A stretch of 64,000 nt of DNA from Acetobacter sp. CAG:977 (GCA_000434295.1 HF994935.1:648742-712741); one strand, 5' to 3'. Shown: positions 55,790 through 64,000, numbered from the stretch's first letter. Numbers and translations are program-made. Notes: generated by a model from the sequence alone, not told the origin.

Positions 55790-56728
55790 TTATCGTCCTG
55801 CCGTTTTCTTATCGAAACAAGACATAATAAACGACCATTCTTCCGATGCGGACGGCTTTTTGTCTGATTTATCCTTCCCTGCGATGATGCCGCCTGCCGA
55901 CTTAACGAAAAACTTTACAAAGGACGTATCCTTCTGTTCGCACAGCCCCTTGTCAAAAGCGGCTTGAGAAACGTCGGCACATCTGAAAAAGATGTCTTCC
56001 TTTACCGTCATGGCGCGTTTGGTTTCCAAAAAGCCTTCTTCGCCCCTCATGTAGCATGCAGACCCGTATCTGCATACGTCTTCAACGGTCTTTTTGGAAG
56101 AAAAGTCGTCTTCCATCAAATCGCGTTCATTATCGGACACTTTGGATTCCATAAAAGACAGCATTTTTCTGTCGTATTTGTCGGCATAATCCAAATCGTC
56201 GTACCAGGCTTTGAATGCTTCGGGCAAAGACGCCTCTATACTTTTTGTTTGTTTGTATTTTTCCAAATACGACATCGCGATTTTCGGAGACGCTTTAAAA
56301 AATTCTTTCCAAACTTTCGGATTGGAATCCAACATCTGATAAGCCGCCGCGCATTGTACAGCCTTTGCATCCGCTTCTTTTGCGCGGCAAACGCGAATCA
56401 GAGATTCCAAATTCAGCCCGTAGTGAGCCGCGCAAAGCGGCGCATTTTCATACTGTTCCATATGGCGCGCTTCGTGAACCAGCGTTGACATCAGCCGTTC
56501 GTCAGACATTTGATGGTTTAACAGGATGGTATTGTCTTTTTTTATAAAAGCTCCGGCAGCCTTCATGCCACTACCCAAAACAACTTTGCAGTTTTGACGT
56601 TGCACTTTGTCCATCAAAGCCGCTCCCAACGGAGAACATTCACGCACGCTTCGAATCAAACGGTCAACCCTGTTTGATTGGTAGTTTGAAAGTTTGAGTT
56701 CCAAAGCTTTTTGCAACTCTGAAGACAT
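55790..56728 (-). CDS. Putative zinc metallopeptidase, array member 1 (first in operon)
   Basis: 312 residues. HEARH at 85-89 and E118 in KEADAKAVQ. The gap between them is 29, longer than in the sisters because of an insertion (ENAPLCAAHYGLN). The late block is AFKAWYDDLDYADKYD, then FLETKRAMTVKEDIFFRC, closest to member 2. The ribosome site GGAGA lies in the loop of a short TGTGT/ACACA hairpin in the leader (56730-56746). It is the promoter-proximal gene of the nine. Confidence 0.82.
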   Translation of the reverse strand: MSSELQKALELKLSNYQSNRVDRLIRSVRECSPLGAALMDKVQRQNCKVVLGSGMKAAGAFIKKDNTILLNHQMSDERLMSTLVHEARHMEQYENAPLCAAHYGLNLESLIRVCRAKEADAKAVQCAAAYQMLDSNPKVWKEFFKASPKIAMSYLEKYKQTKSIEASLPEAFKAWYDDLDYADKYDRKMLSFMESKVSDNERDLMEDDFSSKKTVEDVCRYGSACYMRGEEGFLETKRAMTVKEDIFFRCADVSQAAFDKGLCEQKDTSFVKFFVKSAGGIIAGKDKSDKKPSASEEWSFIMSCFDKKTAGR

Positions 56729-56758
56729 TTGTGTTCTCCGTACACATCCTTTTATTTA

Positions 56759-56788
56759 ATATAAAGTATCATACTTCAATTTGGACAA
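56759..56788 (-). promoter_or_regulatory. Promoter of the metallopeptidase array with operator-like palindrome
   Basis: On the minus strand TTGTCC (56788-56783), an 18-base spacer, then TTATAT (56764-56759). A perfect 13-base palindrome AAGTAT-C-ATACTT (56764-56776) fills the -10 side of the spacer, where a repressor would block polymerase. Confidence 0.5.
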
Positions 56789-56925
56789 AAAGCATTTTTT
56801 CAGAAAAATATAATGTTTTTCACAAAGAAACGTCTTTATGAAAAAATTTATGCAAGCGTCCTTGCCTTTTTGCCGAAAAAACGTTTAGACTTATCGCAAT
56901 ATCATTTTATGTGAGGTTTTTCTAA

Positions 56926-58257
56926 ATGACATCTTTGTTAATCCGCAACGCCGTTGTTTTGACGTTTGACGCCAAAGCGCCCGTTTTGTACGACCATGCC
57001 GTTTTAATCGAAGGGACAAAAATAAAAAAAATAGCTCCCGATTCCGAATTTGCGGACTTTAAGGGCAAAACCATCAATGCCCGCGGTCGCATCGTTATGC
57101 CCGGATACATCAATGCCCATATGCATTATTACAGCACGATGGTGCGCGGCTTGGGCAAAGCCGAACCCGCTTCAAACTTTATGGGGGTTTTGGAAAACCT
57201 GTGGTGGCGTCTGGATAAAAAACTGACTTTGGAAGATTCTTATTACAGCGCTTTAATCCCCATGATTGACGCCGTTAAAAACGGAACGACGACTTTGATT
57301 GACCATCACGCTTCGCCGTTCGCCGTGACGGGATCTTTGGACGTTATCGCCAAAGCCGGCAAAGAAGTCGGACTGAGAAACTGCCTGTGCTATGAAGTTT
57401 CCGACCGCGACGGCGAAAAAATCGCCGAAGAAGGCTTGGCAGAAAACGAAGCTTTCATCAAACGTTGCGAAGAAGAAAACGACGATATGCTCAGAGCTTT
57501 GTACGGTCTGCACGCGTCTTTCACGGTTTCAGACAAGACGTTGCAAAAGGCCGTCGATTTCGTCAAAGCCCATAACACGGGTTTCCATGTCCATACGGCC
57601 GAAGCCGCCGACGATGAAGAAGCCTGTCTGAAAGAACATAACAAGCGCGTCGTCGAACGCTTTTACGACATGGGCGTTTTGGGCAAGAAAACCATCTGTC
57701 CGCATTGCGTCCACATCAACGATCACGAAATGGATTTGTTGGCTCAAACCGATACGATGGTCGTTCATAACCCGCAATCAAACCTGAACAACACGGTCGG
57801 AATCGCCGACGTTATCAAAATGCAGCAAAAAGGCATTCTGGTCGGTTTGGGTACGGACGCCATGACCGTGAATATGCGCGAAGAATTGCGTTGCGGGCTG
57901 TGGGCTCAGAAATACGGCCATAAAGATCCGGCTTGCGGCTTTATGGAAATTGCATCGACGATTGCTTTCAATAACGCAAAAATCGTCGGACGCCTGTGGG
58001 AAGGGTTCGGTATCGGCACGTTAAAAGAAGGTGCCGCGGCCGACTTGATTATTTTGGATTATCTGGCTCCGACGCCGTTGGACGAAACGACGTGGCTGGG
58101 GCATTTGATTTTCGGATTTGCAAACGTTCCCGTTGACACGACCGTCGTAAACGGAAAAGTGTTGATGGAAAACAAAGAGTTAAAACTCGACATTGACGTT
58201 GAACGTGCTTATGCCCGCTCTCGCGAATTATCCGAAAAACTTTGGAACCGCTTTTAA
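56926..58257 (+). CDS. ssnA: Putative aminohydrolase SsnA
   Basis: 443-residue amidohydrolase related to guanine/chlorohydrolase-type deaminases. Metal motifs: MPGYINAHMHYYSTM (HxH), LIDHHASP, FHVHTAEAADDEEAC, and the Asp in LGTDAMTVN. The family sits in the E. coli ygeW-ssnA region and in gut-bacterial urate degradation clusters; the exact substrate is not settled. It is full length, with GTGAGG before the ATG, and is followed 22 bases later by the DPD-like gene. Confidence 0.93.
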   Translation: MTSLLIRNAVVLTFDAKAPVLYDHAVLIEGTKIKKIAPDSEFADFKGKTINARGRIVMPGYINAHMHYYSTMVRGLGKAEPASNFMGVLENLWWRLDKKLTLEDSYYSALIPMIDAVKNGTTTLIDHHASPFAVTGSLDVIAKAGKEVGLRNCLCYEVSDRDGEKIAEEGLAENEAFIKRCEEENDDMLRALYGLHASFTVSDKTLQKAVDFVKAHNTGFHVHTAEAADDEEACLKEHNKRVVERFYDMGVLGKKTICPHCVHINDHEMDLLAQTDTMVVHNPQSNLNNTVGIADVIKMQQKGILVGLGTDAMTVNMREELRCGLWAQKYGHKDPACGFMEIASTIAFNNAKIVGRLWEGFGIGTLKEGAAADLIILDYLAPTPLDETTWLGHLIFGFANVPVDTTVVNGKVLMENKELKLDIDVERAYARSRELSEKLWNRF

Positions 58258-58279
58258 ATTTGACTGACCGGAGAACTGT

Positions 58280-60799
58280 ATGAACAAAAAACTGTATTTG
58301 ACGGATGCTCAATTAAAATCCGAAATCGACAGGTGCCTTTATTGCGCCAGCAAACCCTGTATGAAAGCCTGCCCTGCGAACTGTTCGCCCGCCGACTTTA
58401 TCATGGCGGCGAAATGCGGCGGGAAACGCGACTATGCCCGTGCGGCGGAATCGATTTTAAAATCAAACCCGCTCGGACAAATGTGCGGTCTGACCTGCCC
58501 CGACCAGTTTTGTATGAAAGCCTGCTCTCGTGCGGCGTTTGACGTTCCCATCAAAATTCCCGCCGTTCAGGCGACCATTTTGGAAAAAGCACGCTCCATG
58601 GGCGTTATGGAAGCTCCTGCTCCCGTAAAGCCGAACGGCAAGAACGTTGCCGTCGTCGGCGCGGGTCCCGCAGGCATGGCGGCGACTGCCGTTTTAGCCA
58701 GAAAAGGATACAGCATTACGCTGTTTGAAGGCTCTTCGCAAGTCGGCGGCGCCGCGAATTTAATTCCCGAAGCCCGCCTGCCTCATGCCGTCATCGAAAA
58801 AGATTGGGCATACATTAAGACGTTCGGCGACATTACGCTGAACCTGAACCATCGCGTTGCCAATCCGCACGATCTACTCAAAGACGGTTACGACGGCGTT
58901 ATCGTTGCCGTCGGTGAACCGCACAGTGCAAAAATGGGAATCCCCGGCGAAGAATTGACGCTGTCCTTTATGGATTACCTGCGCGAACCCGAAAAATACG
59001 TTACCAAAGGCAATGTCGCCGTTCTGGGCGGCGGAGCCGTTGCAACGGACTGCGCCGTTACGGCGAAATCGTCCGGCGCCGAAAACGTTGAAATGTTCGT
59101 GCGCCGTCGCGTTTGCGACATGCGCCTGACCAACGAAGAACGTTCATGGCTGATTGACAACATGATTGACATCACCAGCATGACCCGCGTTGAAAAAATC
59201 GAAAAGGAAGGCGATACATATACGCTTTATACCTGCAAGACGCGCTTTAACGGCTCTAAGCTGGAAGACATTCCCGAAACGACGATCAAGCGTCCGGGCT
59301 TTACCCATGTCGTCATGGCAGTCGGCAGCAAAGGCGATCCAAAACAAGCCAGCGAACGCGTTATTTATGCCGGCGACTGCGATCACGGCGGTCGTCAACA
59401 ACGAAGGGACGGCGGTTCTACGATTGTCGAAGCCGTTGCTTCGGGTAAAAATGCCGCGAACGCCATTCACGGCGTCATTACGGGCGAAGTCGAAGAAATC
59501 GCCTGCCCCGTCAGCAAAGTCGTTTCTTATAAGGCTAAAAGCTGCACCGTTGCAGACGGCCTTGAAACAAAGCCGGTGGACTTAACAACCGATTTTTTTA
59601 ACGTATTCAAAATGCGGAGCCCCTTCCTGTTGTCAGCGGCGCCGCATACGGATGGTTACGACCAGATGCGTCTGGCGTACGAAGCCGGTTGGGCGGGCGG
59701 CGTCATGAAGACGGCTTTTGAAGTCGGCTCTTCCGCCGATATTCATATCCCTGCCGGCTATATGTTTAAATTCTCGGATTTGACGTTTGCGAACTGCGAC
59801 AATGTTTCAGACCATCCCCTGAACCATGTTTGTCCGGAAATCGAACGTCTGCGCAAGGAATTTCCCGACCGATTGACGATCGGCTCCACGGGCGGTCCCG
59901 TCACGGGCAACGAAGAACACGACCGCAAAGGCTGGCAGGCGAATACGAAACGTCTGGAAAATGCCGGCGCCGTCGCCGTTGAATATTCTCTGTCCTGTCC
60001 TCAGGGCGGTGACGGAACGGAAGGCGACATCGTGTCTCAAAACGCCGCTCTGACTGCAAAAATCATCAACTACGTCATGGAAGTCAGCGACCCGAACATT
60101 CCCAAGATGTTCAAGCTGACCGGCGCCGTTACGTCCATCATTCCCATTATTCGCGCCATTCAGGAAGTGTTTGCGAAATACCCGAATAAAAAAGCCGGTA
60201 TTACGTTGGCAAACTCGTTTCCGTCTTTGGCGTTCCGCCCGCGCATGAGCGGTTCCGGAAAATGGGACGAAGCCGTTATCGTCGGTTCCAGCGGACACGG
60301 CGTTTTGCCCGTCAGCTATCTGACTTTGGCAAATGCCGGAGCGACGGGAATTGAAATTTCGGGTAACGGCGGCCCCATGAGCTATTTGGATGCCGCGAAC
60401 TTCCTTGCTTTGGGTGTTAAGAACGTCCAGTTCTGCTCGATCGCGTTAAAGTACGGCGTCGGCATCATCAAAGATCTGGAACTCGGTCTGTCAAACCTGT
60501 TGGCGGAACGCGGATTGAAATCCGTTTCCGAACTGATCGGTATTGCACAGCCCAAGCCCGTAACGGACTTTATGGACTTGACGCCCGTCAAACAGATTCC
60601 CGAATGCAATTACGATTTATGCGTTCATTGCGGAAACTGCACGCACTGCGGATATCAGGCGGTTACTCCGGGCGAACTCGGCCCCGTGTTTGATCCGAAA
60701 AAATGCGTCGGCTGCACGTTCTGTACAAAGATGTGCGTGTCGGGCGCGTTGAAAATGCGCGACCGCAAACCCGACGAAATCCGTCCGGAAATCGTATAA
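58280..60799 (+). CDS. Fused PreT-PreA-type dihydropyrimidine dehydrogenase-like oxidoreductase
   Basis: 839 residues, about the sum of E. coli PreT and PreA. Order: an N-terminal Cys-rich Fe-S domain (RCLYCASKPCMKACP), an FAD-binding GAGPAG (about 128-132) and a second dinucleotide site VLGGGAVATD (about 250), then a dihydroorotate-dehydrogenase-like barrel with LSCPQGG (candidate catalytic Cys573). The C-terminus is a two-cluster ferredoxin (Cys 781, 784, 787, 790; 809, 812, 815, 819). This is the order of eukaryotic dihydropyrimidine dehydrogenase, and not that of YgfK, whose barrel comes first. Likely NAD(P)H-dependent reduction of uracil/thymine or a related ring, feeding the dihydropyrimidinase. 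Confidence 0.88.
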   Translation: MNKKLYLTDAQLKSEIDRCLYCASKPCMKACPANCSPADFIMAAKCGGKRDYARAAESILKSNPLGQMCGLTCPDQFCMKACSRAAFDVPIKIPAVQATILEKARSMGVMEAPAPVKPNGKNVAVVGAGPAGMAATAVLARKGYSITLFEGSSQVGGAANLIPEARLPHAVIEKDWAYIKTFGDITLNLNHRVANPHDLLKDGYDGVIVAVGEPHSAKMGIPGEELTLSFMDYLREPEKYVTKGNVAVLGGGAVATDCAVTAKSSGAENVEMFVRRRVCDMRLTNEERSWLIDNMIDITSMTRVEKIEKEGDTYTLYTCKTRFNGSKLEDIPETTIKRPGFTHVVMAVGSKGDPKQASERVIYAGDCDHGGRQQRRDGGSTIVEAVASGKNAANAIHGVITGEVEEIACPVSKVVSYKAKSCTVADGLETKPVDLTTDFFNVFKMRSPFLLSAAPHTDGYDQMRLAYEAGWAGGVMKTAFEVGSSADIHIPAGYMFKFSDLTFANCDNVSDHPLNHVCPEIERLRKEFPDRLTIGSTGGPVTGNEEHDRKGWQANTKRLENAGAVAVEYSLSCPQGGDGTEGDIVSQNAALTAKIINYVMEVSDPNIPKMFKLTGAVTSIIPIIRAIQEVFAKYPNKKAGITLANSFPSLAFRPRMSGSGKWDEAVIVGSSGHGVLPVSYLTLANAGATGIEISGNGGPMSYLDAANFLALGVKNVQFCSIALKYGVGIIKDLELGLSNLLAERGLKSVSELIGIAQPKPVTDFMDLTPVKQIPECNYDLCVHCGNCTHCGYQAVTPGELGPVFDPKKCVGCTFCTKMCVSGALKMRDRKPDEIRPEIV

Positions 60800-60811
60800 A
60801 ACCGTACCGAC

Positions 60812-60846
60812 AAAAGAAAGCCCCTCTTTTCGAGGGGCTTTCTTTT
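60812..60846. terminator. Bidirectional terminator
   Basis: A 15-bp perfect stem (60812-60826 with 60832-60846) with five-base loop TTTTC between convergent genes; the stem itself ends in T residues on both strands. Confidence 0.88.
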
Positions 60847-60863
60847 CAGAAAATTTAAAGCTT

Positions 60864-61529
60864 TTAAGCCGTCAAAACACTTTTTGAAAAATCTCGTCCC
60901 GCAGCATAACGTTCCAAAAGGCTTTGCGTCATATTCAAAAGATTTTCGAGTTGCCCTGCCCCGTCAAACGAATAAATCACATAAAGCAAACGCTTATCCG
61001 TTCCTTTTTCAATCATGGTTCTTCTGCTGTCGCTGGTCGGATTTCCGAAGACGCCCAAATCGTCATAAAGAGCCGGCAAATGTTCAATATTCAGAACGTC
61101 TTTGCCTATTCCCTGATATTTTTCGCCGTCGGGCGTACGTTTCCACACGATATTTCCCTGAATTGCGGACATATCGTACGATCCCAAAGAATATCCCGAA
61201 GAAACCGACACGATGTTATTGATGTCAACGGCATTATTTACCCGATAAAGTCCGTTTCCTTTGGCGATGCGACGCAACATGGCTTCGGCGGAATTGCGAT
61301 ATTTCAGCGGGTCTTTACCCAAAGCTTTGTACGCTTTTCGCGTTGAAGACACATGAGGATTTTCGGCGACGGACGATAAGGTATATTGTTCTGCCAGCGT
61401 TTTAATCAAAATATCAAACTCGGCTTCCAGACCTTCGGGATTGTCGGTAACGTCGGTAACACAGCTCAAAACGCCCAAAGCCGCATCGGGCAACACATTT
61501 GCGATTGTATCATCAAAACTTATTTGCAT
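60864..61529 (-). CDS. B3/B4 tRNA-editing-like domain protein
   Basis: 221-residue stand-alone B3/B4 domain as in the beta subunit of Phe-tRNA synthetase. Typical segments: SSTRKAYKALGKDPLKYRNSAEAML, VNNAVDINNIVSVSSGYSLGSYD, and the C-terminal FDGAGQLENLLNMTQSLLERY. Such proteins may edit mischarged tRNA or bind amino-acid-like ligands; the role is unproven. It sits against the direction of the surrounding catabolic genes. Confidence 0.85.
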   Translation of the reverse strand: MQISFDDTIANVLPDAALGVLSCVTDVTDNPEGLEAEFDILIKTLAEQYTLSSVAENPHVSSTRKAYKALGKDPLKYRNSAEAMLRRIAKGNGLYRVNNAVDINNIVSVSSGYSLGSYDMSAIQGNIVWKRTPDGEKYQGIGKDVLNIEHLPALYDDLGVFGNPTSDSRRTMIEKGTDKRLLYVIYSFDGAGQLENLLNMTQSLLERYAAGRDFSKSVLTA

Positions 61530-61623
61530 TGTCTTTTTCCCGTTAAATTTTTGACGAAAATAATGACTCTAAAATTTTGGGATTTTGCAAGAAAAATTTT
61601 CATTTCTTTTTCATATTAAGCTG

Positions 61624-61653
61624 TTGACTTATAAAATCCCCTGCCCTTAGACT
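61624..61653 (+). promoter_or_regulatory. Possible promoter of ygeW
   Basis: TTGACT (61624-61629), 18-base spacer, TAGACT (61648-61653), about 75 bases before the start. Confidence 0.4.
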
Positions 61654-61729
61654 AACTGCTAGACGAAATTTTAAACGGTCAAAGTTTAATTTTTCAGCTT
61701 CTTATTCTTATTTTTTAACAGGAGAAATC

Positions 61730-63022
61730 ATGACTGAAGCAAAGAAAAAAACTTGTTGCAGAAAAAAGGCCGACGCCACTGCCTGCAAAACGGAACAATC
61801 CGCTTGCTCGACGAAGAAAGACGGCTGCTGCTGTAAAGTTTTTGAAGGATTGATGGATAATATTGCCGGATTGAAATCCAATCTGCATAAAAAAGACTTC
61901 TTATTGACGTGGGAACAAACCGAAGACGAACTCAAACGCGTTTTGCTGGTCGCCGAAGTGCTCAGATTGTTCCGCGAAAAAAATATTTCTTCAAAATGTT
62001 TTGAAACGGGCTTGGGAATTTCCGTATTCCGTGACAATTCGACGCGTACGCGCTTTTCCTTTACGTCCGCCTGCAACATGCTGGGACTGGGCATGCAGGA
62101 TTTGGACGAAGGCAAATCTCAGATTGCTCACGGCGAAACCGTTCAGGAAACGGCGAATATGATCGCGTTCTGCGCCGAAGTCATCGGCATTCGCGACGAT
62201 ATGTACCTGGGCGCCGGAAACGCTTATATGCGCGAAGTCGGCGCGGCATTGGACATGGGCTATAACGCAGGCGTTCTGCCCGTTCGCCCCGCCATGGTCA
62301 ACCTGCAATGCGACATTGACCATCCGACGCAGGCCATGGCTGATTTGGCTTGGTTGAAAGAACATTTCGGCGGTTTGGACAAACTGAAAGGCAAAAAGAT
62401 CGCCATGACGTGGGCTTATTCTCCGTCGTACGGCAAGCCTTTGTCCGTTCCTCAGGGTATTATCGGTTTGATGACGCGTTTCGGCATGGATGTTTCTTTG
62501 GCATACCCCGAAGGCTACAACCTGATTCCCGAAGTCGAACAGATCGCCGCGAAACAGGCAAAAGCCAACGGCACGAAGTTCGAAATCGTCAATTCGATGG
62601 AAGAAGCGTTCAAAGACGCAGACATCGTTTATCCGAAATCCTGGGCTCCGTACGCCGTCATGGGACGCCGTACCGAACTGCTGAAAGCCAAAGATATGGA
62701 AGGCTTGAAAGCTTTGGAAAAAGAATGTCTGGCCAATAACGCCAAATTCAAAAATTGGGAATGCACCGAAGAAAAAATGAAACTGACCAAAGGCGGTAAA
62801 GCACTGTACATGCACTGCCTGCCTGCCGACATCACGGGCGTTTCCTGCAAAGAAGGCGAAGTCGCCGCTTCCGTCTTTGACCGCTATCGCATTGACACCT
62901 ACAAAGAAGCCGGCTGGAAACCTTATATCATTGCTTCAATGATTATGAACCGCCGCTTTGAAGACATCGTCGGTGTTTTGAAAGCCATGAAAGAACGCGG
63001 CGAAACACGCGTCAATTTCTAA
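61730..63022 (+). CDS. ygeW: Knotted carbamoyltransferase YgeW
   Basis: 430-residue member of the aspartate/ornithine carbamoyltransferase superfamily. Carbamoyl-phosphate motifs: FRDNSTRTRFSF, HPTQAMADL and HCLPAD. An insertion typical of the YgeW branch is present. The first 36 residues are an unusual extension with seven cysteines (positions 9, 10, 19, 26, 33-35), making it longer than the ~396-residue E. coli protein. In E. coli the in vivo substrate is unknown; the context points to carbamoyl transfer from an opened purine/pyrimidine product. AGGAGA precedes the ATG. Confidence 0.94.
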   Translation: MTEAKKKTCCRKKADATACKTEQSACSTKKDGCCCKVFEGLMDNIAGLKSNLHKKDFLLTWEQTEDELKRVLLVAEVLRLFREKNISSKCFETGLGISVFRDNSTRTRFSFTSACNMLGLGMQDLDEGKSQIAHGETVQETANMIAFCAEVIGIRDDMYLGAGNAYMREVGAALDMGYNAGVLPVRPAMVNLQCDIDHPTQAMADLAWLKEHFGGLDKLKGKKIAMTWAYSPSYGKPLSVPQGIIGLMTRFGMDVSLAYPEGYNLIPEVEQIAAKQAKANGTKFEIVNSMEEAFKDADIVYPKSWAPYAVMGRRTELLKAKDMEGLKALEKECLANNAKFKNWECTEEKMKLTKGGKALYMHCLPADITGVSCKEGEVAASVFDRYRIDTYKEAGWKPYIIASMIMNRRFEDIVGVLKAMKERGETRVNF

Positions 63023-63034
63023 AAAACATTTCAA

Positions 63035-63070
63035 GGGAAAGAAGCCAGTCTAGCAGGCTTCTTTTCCTTT
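63035..63070 (+). terminator. Terminator or attenuator between ygeW and ygeY
   Basis: An AAAGAAGCC/GGCTTCTTT stem (63038-63046 with 63056-63064) followed by TCCTTT. The tail is weak, so partial read-through into ygeY is plausible. Confidence 0.6.
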
Positions 63071-63104
63071 GTTCGCAAAATATCAAAGAAAGGAAACTTA
63101 CCTT

Positions 63105-64000
63105 ATGGATACAAAAATCATTCAAGCCGCCGAAAAATATCGCGACGACATGACGAAATTCCTGCGCGACATGATTGCCATTCCTTCAGAAAGCTGCCAT
63201 GAAAAAGAAGTCATCCAGCGCATCAAACAGGAAATGGAAAAAGTCGGCTTTGACGAAGTCCGCATCGACAAGATGGGCAATATTCTCGGCCGCATCGGAC
63301 ACGGAAAACACGTTATCGCCATGGACGCCCACATTGACACCGTCGGCATTGCAGATCCGAAGCTGTGGTCTTGCGATCCGTATAAAGGCAAACTGGAAAA
63401 CGGTATCATTTACGGACGCGGCGCTTCCGACCAGGAAGGCGGTATGGCATCCATGGTTTATGCCGGTAAAATCATTAAAGATCTGGGATTGGAAGACGAT
63501 TATACCCTGTGGGTAACCGGAACGGTTCAGGAAGAAGATTGCGACGGTTTGTGCTGGGACGTCATCATGAAAGAAAAAGTCCTTGATCCGGCGCCCGAAG
63601 TCGTCGTCATTACGGAACCCACGAACCTGAACATTTATCGCGGACATCGCGGTCGTATGGAAATCTGTGTTCGCACGCACGGCGTTTCCTGCCACGGTTC
63701 GGCTCCGGAACGCGGCAAAAACGCCGTCTACATGATGGCAAAAGTCGCAAACGAAATCGAAAAATTAAATGACCGTTTGCACAACGATCCGTTCTTGGGC
63801 AAAGGCACGATTACGATTTCTTACATTGACTGCAAAACGCCGTCTTTGTGCGCCGTTCCCGACGAAGCCTACATCCATTTGGATCGCCGTCTGACCGCCG
63901 GAGAAACCGAAGAAATCGCCGTCAACGAAGTCAAAGACGCCGTTAAACGCGCCGGATTGGAACTGGGCAAAGACGCAGACGTCGAAGTTTTGACGTACAC
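63105..64000 (+). CDS. ygeY: YgeY family M20-type hydrolase, 3' end cut by window
   Basis: 298 codons are visible and the frame is open at the right edge; the family is about 400 residues. M20 dinuclear-metal motifs: [33 protein letters not shown] (catalytic Glu pair) and [15 protein letters not shown] follows at the start of the dimerisation domain. It acts as an amidohydrolase/deacetylase-like enzyme in the ygeW-ygeX-ygeY set. AAGGAAA precedes the ATG at 63105. Confidence 0.93.
   Translation, partial: MDTKIIQAAEKYRDDMTKFLRDMIAIPSESCHEKEVIQRIKQEMEKVGFDEVRIDKMGNILGRIGHGKHVIAMDAHIDTVGIADPKLWSCDPYKGKLENGIIYGRGASDQEGGMASMVYAGKIIKDLGLEDDYTLWVTGTVQEEDCDGLCWDVIMKEKVLDPAPEVVVITEPTNLNIYRGHRGRMEICVRTHGVSCHGSAPERGKNAVYMMAKVANEIEKLNDRLHNDPFLGKGTITISYIDCKTPSLCAVPDEAYIHLDRRLTAGETEEIAVNEVKDAVKRAGLELGKDADVEVLTY

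Noticed and set aside
47748..56728. CRISPR array or nucleotide tandem repeat
   Set aside because: The repetition is only at protein-motif level; the DNA of the nine genes has diverged and there are no regularly spaced identical repeats.
58280..60799. YgfK (putative selenate reductase subunit) for the oxidoreductase
   Set aside because: YgfK has its barrel-like domain first and is about 1030 residues; this protein has PreT-like then PreA-like order and 839 residues.
61991..62815. 274-codon minus-strand frame inside ygeW
   Set aside because: Phe/His/Arg-rich composition and full antisense overlap with a well-supported gene.

Overview
The window looks like chromosomal DNA of a host-associated (probably gut) alphaproteobacterium with a compact genome. 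The evidence is alphaproteobacterial gene neighbourhoods (mltB-rlpA-dac-tmk-holB-tatD-MBL; rpiB-glyA-nrdR-nusB; thrC-M16 peptidase), a GyrA with alanine at the quinolone position, and an anaerobe-type purine/pyrimidine catabolic set (dihydropyrimidinase, SsnA, a fused dihydropyrimidine dehydrogenase-like protein, YgeW, YgeY). Neighbouring genes often overlap by 1-8 bases, and several convergent pairs share their stop codons. Rho-independent terminators are short and often bidirectional.

Layout. 1-9328: a left-edge partial unknown, an ADP-forming acyl-CoA synthetase, a periplasmic binding protein, then ssb-gyrA-coaD-ppiB-glycosyltransferase. 9690-17144: a minus-strand operon for DNA precursor supply, replication and cell wall (mltB-like, rlpA, dac, tmk, holB, tatD, MBL hydrolase). 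17257-25271: mixed single genes, including tRNA-Ser(UGA), a Cys-tRNA deacylase, a DsbD-like protein without its membrane cysteines, YqgE, a membrane-anchored SNase-like protein, metG and a GNAT. 25268-31832: a complete MoxR/Bat operon. 31910-37575: a lone beta-propeller, a polytopic membrane protein, dihydropyrimidinase, and a small phage-like regulatory patch. 37728-47537: housekeeping genes (nusB, nrdR, glyA, rpiB, M16 peptidase, thrC, elbB, secF, secD, yajC).

47748-56728 is the most unusual part: nine consecutive, nearly contiguous minus-strand genes encoding divergent paralogues of one putative zinc metallopeptidase. Each has HExxH followed 22-29 residues later by EADA. They have no visible signal peptide. 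One member is a double-length fusion whose second module has lost every metal ligand. The array has one apparent promoter carrying a perfect 13-base palindrome in its spacer, and one terminator.

56926-64000: plus-strand nucleobase catabolism genes (ssnA, DPD-like fusion, ygeW, ygeY), interrupted by one minus-strand B3/B4-domain gene. With the dihydropyrimidinase at 33969 they suggest reductive ring cleavage of pyrimidines or purines, followed by handling of carbamoyl intermediates. ygeY runs off the right edge.
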